A stretch of 17,174 bases of DNA from Candidatus Equimonas enterica (GCA_018066225.1 JAGHRU010000122.1:1-17174), one strand, 5' to 3'. Positions 7,901 to 14,036 are shown, numbered from the stretch's first letter. Numbers and translations are program-made. Notes: generated by a model not told the origin, from the letters alone.

Positions 7901-8043
7901 CTCCCACGGGTCTGCGCTTCGTCCCCGTCACGGCTGCCGACGGCACGACGGTCTATGGTCTCTTCGACCTCGCTGGCAAGCGACTGGATGCGCCCACACG
8001 CGGCATCAACATCGTCCGTGGCGAGAAAGTGTATAACAAGTAA
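4981..8043 (+). CDS. GLUG-repeat surface protein with helical insert
   Basis: A 1020-residue predicted secreted protein. A signal peptide (MQRSLTLAMLLLASLVATAQ) is followed by GLUG-type beta-solenoid repeats, pattern (A/V/I/M)GGxxG plus 'C-x-N-x-G-x-V': about ten copies near residues 116, 145, 174, 208, 236, 362, 390, 425, 641 and 675. The series is interrupted at about 262-358 by an insert with an amphipathic charged helix, then a Gly-rich hydrophobic stretch at 305-354 (VLAAGIVLTIVAAILF among it) long enough for two membrane spans. Residues about 810-960 form a Prevotella-type beta domain (VYGTVVLPYTV...). The C-terminus (about 995-1020) is FDLAGKRLDAPTRGINIVRGEKVYNK-like, the same tail type as the 549-residue protein upstream. 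GLUG proteins are usually adhesins or surface proteins; a role here is inference. It is followed closely by a small peptide gene. Confidence 0.85.
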   Translation: MQRSLTLAMLLLASLVATAQVVEVGSAEKFREEVTQNHSAYIKLTNDIDLTQIGTIDITFTGVIDGKEERGDSVFYHSLGDGKGRVLHPIFTAMEGATLQNLVIRHFRLDWNDDYIGAVAKKAKGCTFKQVVLSDISVFNEDDYAGALVGQAEGCTLNSVKSLGCDVTVDGDHAGGLVGVSSGSTYTDCLNNAFSFVYADGSWGNAYAGGLVGESAQDKFYNCLNFAVVGALDDRIGGIAGYSELSLFSGCSNGGYIVHSDEEDFLILTGQVREHLKAQFDAIKQDLQDNYDVMDAGVTVECITLFGSLGAFTAIGMVWIGMEMAGIVCMAIPAVDLVVLAAGIVLTIVAAILFECEGHDEMGGIVGTGLGTTIDACANYGVCLCRDSDVGGIAGKMDVSRKDYSAKPTIKNCLNTGEVQGYDYVGGIVGNADATTIITGCLNTGKIKASSSTPYAISEYGTCSANYYRSDKYDTSDPTKTGVTEEQLSSGMVAWWLNGGEGTPNSLWRQNIPGDPCPVLDRSHAVVTADKLGARFPVSTLDDLIRLRDVVNAGYKDSYVVYIGADIDCSDIDWVPIGTLEHPFAGICFGGGHTITGIHTPSSYTPQSGIEGVGFFGVVNIGTEVHDLHIGEGTISGGFAVGGIVGCARHPNGKDGEVKITGCSNAADISADYNAGGIIGAIYNDVNMSLTIDCCYNTGNITAVKESAALCGYTKNGATITGCWNTGCVTGYDKGNGFVRGEKRTVRGCYTIDTYPELAQTNVEFFTTEQAKDGTLCYNLNGGSNITNDAEINLPWEQNITTDDYPSSCGYGAKSKGIYASRDISNVYGTVVLPYTVNSDEHIKYYVLSSTTDGDATTLHFHAVETLPAGTPAIFHVVKAGAYDFLSTDYVFGYDAYAALDAGDWTMKGNITLENLVFTDSETLKHLYYISGDQIKSAASKLTIAPLRAYMAGPSRESETAARALSIVFDDEDAPTGLRFVPVTAADGTTVYGLFDLAGKRLDAPTRGINIVRGEKVYNK

Positions 8044-8068
8044 AATCGTCACAAGCCCTTTCATCCCA

Positions 8069-8218
8069 ATGAAGAAGACTTATCTCTCCCCCGTGGCGCG
8101 CCCCATCGCGCTGCCTGTCGAAGCCCTTATGCTGGCCCAGAGTTTCCCTGACGATTTGGACATCACCGTGCCCACCGACGACGAAGAACTCATCGAAGAC
8201 GAAGGCTTCGCTGACTAA
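8069..8218 (+). CDS. Small acidic peptide, MKKxYxxP type
   Basis: A 49-residue ORF starting 25 bases after the GLUG protein stop and ending 11 bases before a perfect intrinsic terminator, so almost certainly in the same transcript. The N-terminus is basic (MKKTYLSPVARPIALPVEAL), the middle is LMLAQSFPDD, and the C-terminal half is very acidic (VPTDDEELIEDEGFAD). There is no convincing signal peptide because Pro and Arg interrupt the hydrophobic part. From memory, short proteins beginning MKKxYxxP and ending in an acidic tail recur in Prevotella and Bacteroides genomes without known function; I cannot verify this here. It could be a leader or precursor peptide, a partner of the GLUG protein, or a stand-alone small protein. 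The coding call rests on position, start codon and the terminator right behind it. Confidence 0.7.
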   Translation: MKKTYLSPVARPIALPVEALMLAQSFPDDLDITVPTDDEELIEDEGFAD

Positions 8219-8229
8219 CCGAACATACC

Positions 8230-8271
8230 AGAGAGAGGCATCAAGTCGCAACTTGATGCCTCTCTCTTTTT
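8230..8271 (+). terminator. Intrinsic terminator of GLUG-peptide operon
   Basis: A perfect 17-base-pair stem (8230-8246 with 8251-8267) has a CGCA loop and is followed by TTTT. It is the strongest classical terminator in the window and marks the 3' end of the GLUG protein and small peptide transcript. Confidence 0.93.
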
Positions 8272-8275
8272 GCTC

Positions 8276-8334
8276 TGCCCTTGTCGTCGAAACGATATGC
8301 GCAGACCGTTCGCCGCGTCTGCGCACATCGTTTC
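8276..8334 (+). repeat. Intergenic repeat, copy B, imperfect palindrome
   Basis: The first part, 8276-8296 (TGCCCTTGTCGT then AAACGAT), matches copy A at 19 of 21 bases. An inverted repeat follows: 8289-8306 pairs with 8317-8334 at 17 of 18 positions around a 10-base loop, with TGCGCAGAC as the stem core. It lies between the terminator of the GLUG operon and the convergent tRNA gene, so it could also end tRNA transcription. Confidence 0.6.
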
Positions 8335-8378
8335 TCGCGCTTGGACAGCGGCGAAAAGCGTGGCGTTCTGCCCGCCTC

Positions 8379-8453
8379 TGGTACTCCCAGCGAGAATCGA
8401 ACTCGCATCTAATCTTTAGGAGAGACTTGTTCTATCCATTGAACTATGGGAGC
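8379..8453 (-). tRNA. tRNA-Arg (anticodon CCT)
   Basis: On the minus strand the sequence folds into a full cloverleaf. The acceptor stem is GCTCCCA with TGGGAGT (G1-T72 wobble), the D stem GTTC/GAAC, the anticodon stem AGTCT/AGATT, the loop CTCCTAA with anticodon CCT, the T stem GCGAG/CTCGC and the T loop TTCGATT. The discriminator is A and the CCA end is encoded (TGG at 8379-8381 on the plus strand). CCT reads the arginine codon AGG. It is a single tRNA gene, convergent with the GLUG operon and divergent from nhaD. Confidence 0.95.
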
Positions 8454-8468
8454 GCATTTTACGCTATG

Positions 8469-8476
8469 CAAAAGTA
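8469..8476 (-). promoter_or_regulatory. -7 box of tRNA-Arg gene
   Basis: On the minus strand TACTTTTG fits TAnnTTTG and ends 15 bases before the first base of the mature tRNA. No good -33 box is visible. Confidence 0.5.
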
Positions 8477-8630
8477 CATATTTATTTCCTACGCACGCAC
8501 GCGAAGGCCTTTTCTTTTGCTTTTTTTCGCCGCCTTAACCCTTGTTTTGCTATTTCCACGTTGAAAAGAGCGGCTCTTGCGACAATAAAAGCGGAGAAAC
8601 TGACGCGCGAAATGAATATCACGCGGAATG

Positions 8631-8662
8631 TTTGGGCGGCTCACAAAAATGTCGTAACTTTG
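8631..8662 (+). promoter_or_regulatory. Promoter of nhaD operon
   Basis: TAACTTTG (8655-8662) with TTTG at 8631-8634 spaced exactly 20 bases is a near-ideal Bacteroidetes promoter. The leader to the nhaD ATG is about 50 bases. Upstream of it, 8477-8630 holds no gene that I can support; only a small palindrome at 8566-8578 stands out. Confidence 0.75.
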
Positions 8663-8720
8663 CAGCCGTAATGTTGGCAACAAACTTTTACAAACTCTAT
8701 AAAACTCAACTCTTAGTACA

Positions 8721-10064
8721 ATGACTACTTACGCGATTATCATTGCCGTATTCGTAGCCGGCTATCTCTGCATAGCCCTCGAAAGTGTTCTCAAGATCAA
8801 CAAGGCTGCCATCGCCCTCCTTATGTTCGTGGGCTGTTGGACGGTGTTTATGCACGCGCCTTTCGTGTGGATACCCGAAGCCGTAGGCGAAAACATCGGT
8901 AGCGCCGTCAGCAGCGTCATCGAGCACCACCTCGGCAGCACAGCCACCACCCTCTTCTTCCTCATGGGCGCGATGACCATCGTGGAGCTCGTCGATCAGA
9001 ACGGTGGTTTCAACTTCGTGCGTGGCGTCCTCAAGACCCGCAGCAAGCGCAAACTCCTGTGGCGTATCGCCTTCCTCACCTTCTTCCTCAGCGCCATCCT
9101 CGACAACCTCACCACGGCCATCGTGATGATCATGATACTGCGCAAACTCGTGCCCGCCCGTAAGGACCGCATGATATACGCCTCGCTCGTCATCGTGGCT
9201 GCCAACTCCGGTGGTGCCTTCTCGCCCATCGGCGACGTGACCACCATCATGCTCTGGAACAAGGGACTCATCACCGCTGCTCAAGTCATCGTAGAACTCA
9301 TCGTGCCTTCGCTCGTGTCGATGCTCCTGCCCGCCTACCTGCTCTCGCTCTCGCTCCACGGCAAGATGGAGGTGAGCCAAGGCTTCAAGGACGAGCACAA
9401 CTGTGAAGAAGACCCCCTGACCGACCGTCAGCGCAAGACCATCTTCTTCCTCGGTGTCGGCGGCCTCATCTTCGTGCCCATCTTCAAGACCATCACCCAC
9501 CTGCCTCCCTTCGTAGGCATCCTGCTCGTGCTCGGCGTGCTGTGGACGGTGACCGAAATCTTCTACCGCCACCTCGGCGAAGACGACACCGTAGGTATGC
9601 AGAAGCGTGTGACCAAGATGCTCACCCGCATCGACATGAGCACCATCCTCTTCTTCCTCGGTATCCTCATGGCCGTGGCTTGCTTGGAGACCATCGGTGC
9701 GCTCACCCAACTCGGCGCTGCGCTCGACACCACCTTCCACAGCCACTACCTCGTCACGGGCATCATCGGTGTGCTCTCCTCCATCGTCGATAACGTGCCT
9801 CTCGTAGCAGGCTGTATGGGTATGTATCCCGTGGCTCCTACGGGCGACCTCGCTGTCGATGGCATCTTCTGGCAACTCCTTGCCTACTGCGCTGGCGTGG
9901 GTGGCTCTATGCTCATCATCGGTAGCGCGGCTGGCGTGGTCGTTATGGGCTTGGAGAAGATTACCTTCGGCTGGTACATGAAGCACATCTCTTGGGTCGT
10001 GCTCGTAGGCTACCTCGCCGGTATGCTCTGCTACTGGGCTGAGCGCCAACTCTTCTTCGCTTAA
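8721..10064 (+). CDS. nhaD: Na+/H+ antiporter NhaD
   Basis: A 447-residue inner-membrane protein of the NhaD group of the ion transporter superfamily, which exchanges sodium (or lithium) for protons for pH and salt homeostasis. About 11-13 hydrophobic segments are visible. Signature stretches are SAILDNLTTA (124-133), GGAFSPIGDVTT (164-175), SSIVDNVPLVAG (353-364) and GVGGSMLIIGSAAG (392-405). The paired 'DN' helix breaks and the SPIGD motif are conserved ion-binding features of the family. A hydrophilic loop at about 214-240 separates the two halves. The N-terminus (MTTYAIIIAVFVAGYL) goes straight into the first helix, supporting the start. Length is normal. It has its own promoter and is followed 24 bases later by an outer-membrane barrel gene with no promoter between them. 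Confidence 0.95.
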   Translation: MTTYAIIIAVFVAGYLCIALESVLKINKAAIALLMFVGCWTVFMHAPFVWIPEAVGENIGSAVSSVIEHHLGSTATTLFFLMGAMTIVELVDQNGGFNFVRGVLKTRSKRKLLWRIAFLTFFLSAILDNLTTAIVMIMILRKLVPARKDRMIYASLVIVAANSGGAFSPIGDVTTIMLWNKGLITAAQVIVELIVPSLVSMLLPAYLLSLSLHGKMEVSQGFKDEHNCEEDPLTDRQRKTIFFLGVGGLIFVPIFKTITHLPPFVGILLVLGVLWTVTEIFYRHLGEDDTVGMQKRVTKMLTRIDMSTILFFLGILMAVACLETIGALTQLGAALDTTFHSHYLVTGIIGVLSSIVDNVPLVAGCMGMYPVAPTGDLAVDGIFWQLLAYCAGVGGSMLIIGSAAGVVVMGLEKITFGWYMKHISWVVLVGYLAGMLCYWAERQLFFA

Positions 10065-10088
10065 TCACTTTTTAATACCTTTCTCGAT

Positions 10089-10691
10089 ATGAAAAAGATT
10101 ATCCTTTCCCTCGTTGCCTTGCTCTGCTTGGCAGCCCCTGCACAGGCCATCGACATCGATTGGGGTCTCTCGGCAGGTCTCAACCTCACCAAGATGAAGT
10201 TTACTGGCACTGACGTGTTGGGCGACAACTTGAAGAACAAGGCTGGCTTCTTCATCGGCCCCAAGGTCAATGTAGGTCTTGCCATGGGCTTCGGCCTCGA
10301 CGGTGCATTGCTCTACAACCAGCGCACCCTCGGCATTGGCGATGAGACCAGCACGGCGCACTCCCTCGAAATACCCATCAACGTGAAATATACCATCGGC
10401 CTCGGCGGCACGGGCGTCTATCTCGCCACGGGCCCGCAGTTTGGCTTCAACATCGGCGACAAGAAGATTTTTGACGGCGCACTCCAGCAGAGCAACATGG
10501 TCACGACGTGGAACGTCGGCGCAGGTGTCAAACTCTTCGACCACCTCGACCTTGGCCTCGGCTACAACTTCGGCCTCGGCAAGCTCGGCGAGAGCCTCCT
10601 CTCCACGGCTTCGCCCATCAAGATACCCATCGGCACGGCTGACGACTACAAGGCCAACACCTTCACCGTGCAAGTGACCTATTACTTCTAA
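10089..10691 (+). CDS. Outer-membrane beta-barrel protein, PorT-like
   Basis: A 200-residue protein with a signal peptide (MKKIILSLVALLCLAAPAQA, cleavage before IDID). The mature part is made of alternating, glycine-rich amphipathic strands: WGLSAGLNLTKMKF, IGPKVNVGLAMGFGLDGALLY, SLEIPINVKYTIG, GVYLATGPQFGFN, WNVGAGVKLFDHLDLGLGYN, and a final FTVQVTYYF. This fits the 'outer membrane protein beta-barrel' family (PorT/OmpA-like, about eight strands), and the terminal Phe is the usual barrel-assembly signal. It lies 24 bases after nhaD with no promoter between, suggesting co-transcription. Such barrels are very common in Bacteroidetes and mostly of unknown function; a link to ion homeostasis would be speculation. 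Confidence 0.85.
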   Translation: MKKIILSLVALLCLAAPAQAIDIDWGLSAGLNLTKMKFTGTDVLGDNLKNKAGFFIGPKVNVGLAMGFGLDGALLYNQRTLGIGDETSTAHSLEIPINVKYTIGLGGTGVYLATGPQFGFNIGDKKIFDGALQQSNMVTTWNVGAGVKLFDHLDLGLGYNFGLGKLGESLLSTASPIKIPIGTADDYKANTFTVQVTYYF

Positions 10692-10707
10692 TCATCACCT
10701 CATCCAT

Positions 10708-10754
10708 AGCAGAGCAGCCAGCGGGATGCACCGTCCCCTCACGGCTGCTCTGCT
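10708..10754 (+). terminator. Hairpin between barrel gene and tlpA-like gene 1
   Basis: A perfect 12-base-pair stem (10708-10719 with 10743-10754) encloses a 23-base loop that can form a further GGGA/TCCC stem. There is no T-run behind it. Because no promoter box follows before the next start at 10780, I read it as an intra-operon processing, stabilising or attenuating structure rather than a full stop. Confidence 0.5.
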
Positions 10755-10779
10755 CATCTTTCTCCAACACAAACGCCTT

Positions 10780-11928
10780 ATGCGACACCTCCTCTCCCTC
10801 CTCGTGCTCGCGCTCTGCACCTGCTGCTTCGCCACGCAGGCAGCGGCGCAAGCCAGCCTCCGCATCCGTGGCACACTGACCAAGGGTGCAGACGCCACCA
10901 AGTACTACATCTACCTCAGCAATGAGCGTTTCCAGACAGCCGACACGCCCACCGACTCTGTCGCTGTCGTAGGCGGCCGCTTCTCCTATGTCCTGCCGCT
11001 GCGTGAGGTGCGTGGCCTCACCCTCCAAGCCGCCGACGGCCAGAGCGCGCGCATCACCACGATGGCTGTGCCCGGCGAGATGCTCGAACTCACCATAGAG
11101 CCTGTGGCCTACTACTGCCGTGGCTCGCGCTTCTATGCCGAACTCAACGAAGCCGACCAGCGACTCACGCCCTACTCTACGGCCTACTACGATGCCTACA
11201 AGGCTGTCGAAGAACGCTACATAGCCTGCGACGGCAATGTCGGAGACGCGCTGCTGGAACAGGTCAGCCTCGACTTTCAGCAGAAGGCAGCCGCGCAGGA
11301 CAGTGCCATCGTCGCCCTCTTCGGCGAGATGAAGCAGAGCGAAGGTGCTGCCATCTTTCTGCTGCGCCAGCACCCCGATTTCGTCAAGGCGGCTGCCGAG
11401 TTGCCCTCGCACGTCCGTGGCGGTCGCTTCGCCAAGTACATCGACCTGCGCATCGCCAGCATCATGCAGCGCAAGGCCGAAAAGGCCAAAGCCGAGAAAC
11501 TGCGCGGCGAGAAGATGAAGGAGGGCGCGATGTTCACCGACTTCGCAGCCGACTATGAGGGCAAGACGCAGCGTCTGTCCGACTATGTAGGCAAGGGTCA
11601 GTACGTCCTCGTCGATTTCTGGGCCTCGTGGTGCGCACCGTGCAAGAAGGAAATTCCCGGCCTCATCGCTGCCTACAACAAGTACAAGGAGCGCGGCCTC
11701 GTCGTGCTCGGCGTAGCGACGTGGGACAAGCCTGCCGACACCGTCAAGGCCATTGAGGAACTCGGCATCCCCTATCCCCAGATTATGAACGCCCAAAAGG
11801 CAGGCTCCGACGCCTATGGCATCGAGGGCATCCCCCAGATCATCCTTTTCGCGCCCGACGGCACCATCGCTGCCGCTGGCCTGCGTGGCGAAGCCATCGC
11901 ACAGAAGTTGGCAGAGATCTACAAGTGA
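10780..11928 (+). CDS. DUF4369-TlpA thiol-disulfide protein, paralogue 1
   Basis: A 382-residue exported thioredoxin-like protein. The start at 10780 gives a good signal peptide (MRHLLSLLVLALCTCCFATQAAAQA); an in-frame ATG at 10726 lies in a hairpin loop and would add an unlikely leader. Residues about 27-115 are the DUF4369 domain typical of Bacteroidetes TlpA proteins, about 120-245 a helical linker, and about 246-382 an AhpC/TSA-TlpA thioredoxin fold. The active site is WCAPC (284-288) in 'DFWASWCAPC', with the cis-proline at 352 in GIPQI. Such proteins reduce or exchange disulfides in the periplasm, for example in cytochrome c maturation or oxidative damage repair; the partner here is unknown. 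A tandem paralogue follows after 72 bases without a visible promoter. Confidence 0.92.
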   Translation: MRHLLSLLVLALCTCCFATQAAAQASLRIRGTLTKGADATKYYIYLSNERFQTADTPTDSVAVVGGRFSYVLPLREVRGLTLQAADGQSARITTMAVPGEMLELTIEPVAYYCRGSRFYAELNEADQRLTPYSTAYYDAYKAVEERYIACDGNVGDALLEQVSLDFQQKAAAQDSAIVALFGEMKQSEGAAIFLLRQHPDFVKAAAELPSHVRGGRFAKYIDLRIASIMQRKAEKAKAEKLRGEKMKEGAMFTDFAADYEGKTQRLSDYVGKGQYVLVDFWASWCAPCKKEIPGLIAAYNKYKERGLVVLGVATWDKPADTVKAIEELGIPYPQIMNAQKAGSDAYGIEGIPQIILFAPDGTIAAAGLRGEAIAQKLAEIYK

Positions 11929-12000
11929 TGCGGCCACCACTACCGCACTCCTCTTTACAACAGAACAACCACAACAGAACAATTCTAATTACAATAACTC

Positions 12001-13206
12001 ATGATGAAACATCTTTTTCCCATCATGGCTGTCCTCGTGCTTTGCTTTTCCATGCAGAGCACGCAGGCACACGCCCAGTCCCCATCTACGCTCCACATCA
12101 GCGGCACACAGACCCAAGGTGAAAATGCGAGCAAGTACTATCTCTATCTTGGAGGCAGCGATGCTGACACGCTCTATCTGCCTTACGACTCTGTGCAGGT
12201 CGTAGATGGCCAGTTTGCCTACGACCTTCCGCTCGACAGCGTACGCTTGCTGACGCTGATGCCTACCCTGTTCAACAAAGAGAATACTATGGAGAATACC
12301 GGTTACAGCATTGTCGCTGTGCCTGGCGAAACGGTGCAACTCACACTTACGCCACTGACAGCCTACTACGGCGGCACGGCTTTCTATGCAGACTATGCCA
12401 AGGCCGATAGCCTGCTCAAACCCTATACTTTGCCCTTTATGGAGAGTGTGCAAGCCTTCCTGAACAGCCTGTCGGAAGAGACCGACGCGGAGGATTTCGA
12501 CTTGGAGGCCTTCGGCAATGCGATGACACAGATGACTATCCAGATGCAAGCTGTCGATAGTGTCATTGTCGCCCTTTTCGAGCAAATGAAAGACAACGAA
12601 GGTGCGGCGATGTACTTAATCAATCAGTTCTACCTCTGCCCGAGCCTTGACCTCGAAGCCATGGCCGCCAAGTTGCCTGCCGCTATCCGTCAAGGGCGTT
12701 GCAGCAAGTGCATCGACACCTATGTAGCGTTGTATCAAAATCTCGCAGCGTTGAAGAAGCAGCGGCACCCCGAGGAAACGCCCAACGAGAAGATGACCGA
12801 GGGCGCGATGTTTACCGACTTCTCGGCCAAATACAAGGGTAAGACGCAGCGTCTCTCCGACTATGTGGGCAAGGGGCAGTATGTCCTCGTCGATTTCTGG
12901 GCGTCGTGGTGCTTGCCGTGTCGCGCCGAAATCCCCAAACTCATCACGGCCTACAACAAGTACAAGGAGCGCGGCCTCGTCGTGCTCGGCGTAGCCTGCT
13001 GGGACAAGCCCAAGGATACGCTGGCGGCCGTCAAGGAACTTGGCATCCCTTATCCCCAGATTATCAATGCAGACAGTGCGGCCTCCGATGCTTACGGCTT
13101 CAACAGCATCCCCCAGATCATCCTCTTCGCGCCCGACGGCACCATCGCTGCCGCTGGCCTGCGTGGCAATGCCATCACGCAGAAGTTGGCAGAGATCTAC
13201 GAGTGA
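12001..13206 (+). CDS. DUF4369-TlpA thiol-disulfide protein, paralogue 2
   Basis: A 401-residue tandem paralogue of the preceding gene: signal peptide (MMKHLFPIMAVLVLCFSMQSTQAHAQ), DUF4369 domain about 30-120, helical linker about 125-262, TlpA domain about 263-401. The active site is WCLPC (303-307), so the residue between the cysteines is Leu instead of Ala. The cis-proline is at 371. By eye the TlpA domains share about 114 of 139 residues and long identical DNA runs (47 bases at 12949-12995 equal to 11671-11717), while the N-terminal parts are far more divergent. Unlike paralogue 1 it has an extra CSKC pair (234-237) in the linker and additional Cys at 213 and 333. The start may be the first or the second of two adjacent ATG codons. 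It ends the nhaD-barrel-TlpA gene run before a hairpin. Confidence 0.92.
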   Translation: MMKHLFPIMAVLVLCFSMQSTQAHAQSPSTLHISGTQTQGENASKYYLYLGGSDADTLYLPYDSVQVVDGQFAYDLPLDSVRLLTLMPTLFNKENTMENTGYSIVAVPGETVQLTLTPLTAYYGGTAFYADYAKADSLLKPYTLPFMESVQAFLNSLSEETDAEDFDLEAFGNAMTQMTIQMQAVDSVIVALFEQMKDNEGAAMYLINQFYLCPSLDLEAMAAKLPAAIRQGRCSKCIDTYVALYQNLAALKKQRHPEETPNEKMTEGAMFTDFSAKYKGKTQRLSDYVGKGQYVLVDFWASWCLPCRAEIPKLITAYNKYKERGLVVLGVACWDKPKDTLAAVKELGIPYPQIINADSAASDAYGFNSIPQIILFAPDGTIAAAGLRGNAITQKLAEIYE

Positions 13207-13230
13207 TACGCCCCGTAGGCGCATACAGCA

Positions 13231-13267
13231 GCGACCGCTCCTCTGACAGGGTCAGGGGGGCGGTCGC
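13231..13267 (+). terminator. Hairpin terminator after tlpA-like gene 2
   Basis: A 17-base-pair stem (13231-13247 with 13251-13267, two G-U pairs) has a three-base loop and sits 24 bases after the stop codon. The tail is CTCGTTT rather than a true T-run. It lies between two convergent genes (tlpA-like 2 and the sirtuin) and could serve both. Confidence 0.65.
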
Positions 13268-13287
13268 CTCGTTTGGCGCAGTCGGGC

Positions 13288-13992
13288 CTACGCTTCGGCT
13301 TTAAGCAGCGCAGCGAGTCGCGCCATGCCGCGCGTCGCCACGTCTTGTATGACGGTGACCGCCATAGCGCTGGGCACCTCTACATCCTTGGGGTCGATGA
13401 GGTAGATGGGCACACCGGGGCGCACGTTGTAGAGCAGGCCAGCAGCGGGATAGACCACGAGACTCGAGCCGACGATGACGAAGATGTCAGCCTCCTCTAC
13501 GATGCGTGCTGCCTCCTCCAATCGCGGCACCGCCTCGCCGAAGAAGACGATGTAGGGCCGCAGCAGGCTGCCGTCGGCGGCGCGCTCACCCTCGTCGATG
13601 CGGAGGTGCTCCCGCGAGAGCGTTTTGAGGCAGAAGGGATTTTCCTTGTCGCGCGACGAGCAGGCCTTCATCAGCTCGCCATGCAGATACACCACGCGCG
13701 ACGAGCCAGCACGCTCGTGGAGGTCATCGACGTTTTGCGTGATGACGGTGACGTCGAAGTCCGCTTCGAGCGCTGCGATATGCTCGTGCGCTGCGTTGGG
13801 CTTGGCGGCGATGAGTTGCTCACGCAGGCCGTTGTAGAAGTTATTGACGCGTGTCGGGTTGCGCATCCAGCCCTCACAGGTGCACACCTCCTCTACGGGA
13901 TGCTGCTCCCACAGGCCGCCAGCATCACGGAAGGTGCTGAAACCGCTCTCGGCGCTTACGCCTGCGCCGGTAAGAAAGACCAACTTTTTCAT
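13288..13992 (-). CDS. cobB: Sir2-family NAD-dependent protein deacylase
   Basis: A 234-residue sirtuin that removes acyl groups from lysine using NAD+, in the cytoplasm. The start at 13992 gives MKKLVFLTGAGVSAESGFST, the classical NAD-binding opening, so the longer in-frame form is rejected. Other motifs are FRDAGGLW (21-28), TQNVDDLHERAG (85-96), catalytic His104 in LHGE, FFGEAVP, and the NAD-binding GSSLVVYPAAGL. Two points are odd. The usual four zinc cysteines are missing: only Cys111 and Cys121 occur in the region and the second pair is absent, as I recall for other Bacteroidetes sirtuins. In the position of the Y-x-x-R motif that selects acidic acyl groups in CobB and SIRT5, the sequence is Y53-N-G-L56, with Arg moved to 57. 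Family is secure; substrate preference is open. Confidence 0.93.
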   Translation of the reverse strand: MKKLVFLTGAGVSAESGFSTFRDAGGLWEQHPVEEVCTCEGWMRNPTRVNNFYNGLREQLIAAKPNAAHEHIAALEADFDVTVITQNVDDLHERAGSSRVVYLHGELMKACSSRDKENPFCLKTLSREHLRIDEGERAADGSLLRPYIVFFGEAVPRLEEAARIVEEADIFVIVGSSLVVYPAAGLLYNVRPGVPIYLIDPKDVEVPSAMAVTVIQDVATRGMARLAALLKAEA

Positions 13993-14028
13993 AATCGTGT
14001 CAGCAGAGTGAAATATGGGATGAGGCCA

Positions 14029-14036
14029 CAAAATTA
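14029..14036 (-). promoter_or_regulatory. -7 box of sirtuin gene
   Basis: On the minus strand TAATTTTG fits TAnnTTTG, 36 bases before the sirtuin ATG. The -33 box is weak. It lies back to back with the FKBP operon promoter in a 148-base divergent intergenic region. Confidence 0.5.

Noticed and set aside
8566..8578. Small palindrome AAGAGCGGCTCTT upstream of nhaD as an operator
   Set aside because: Single occurrence, short, and about 50 bases upstream of the -33 box; not enough to call a site.
8706..10049. A 447-codon minus-strand frame opposite nhaD
   Set aside because: The product is rich in His, Glu and Asp with no membrane or other recognisable features; it is the antisense shadow of nhaD. 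The equal length is chance.
10726..10779. Upstream in-frame ATG for tlpA-like gene 1
   Set aside because: It lies in the loop of the 10708-10754 hairpin and would bury the signal peptide behind 18 extra residues; 10780 is the better start.
10663..11982. A 439-codon minus-strand frame opposite tlpA-like gene 1
   Set aside because: Shadow of a gene with unambiguous signal peptide, WCAPC motif and paralogue; similar shadows lie opposite the other TlpA and FKBP genes.
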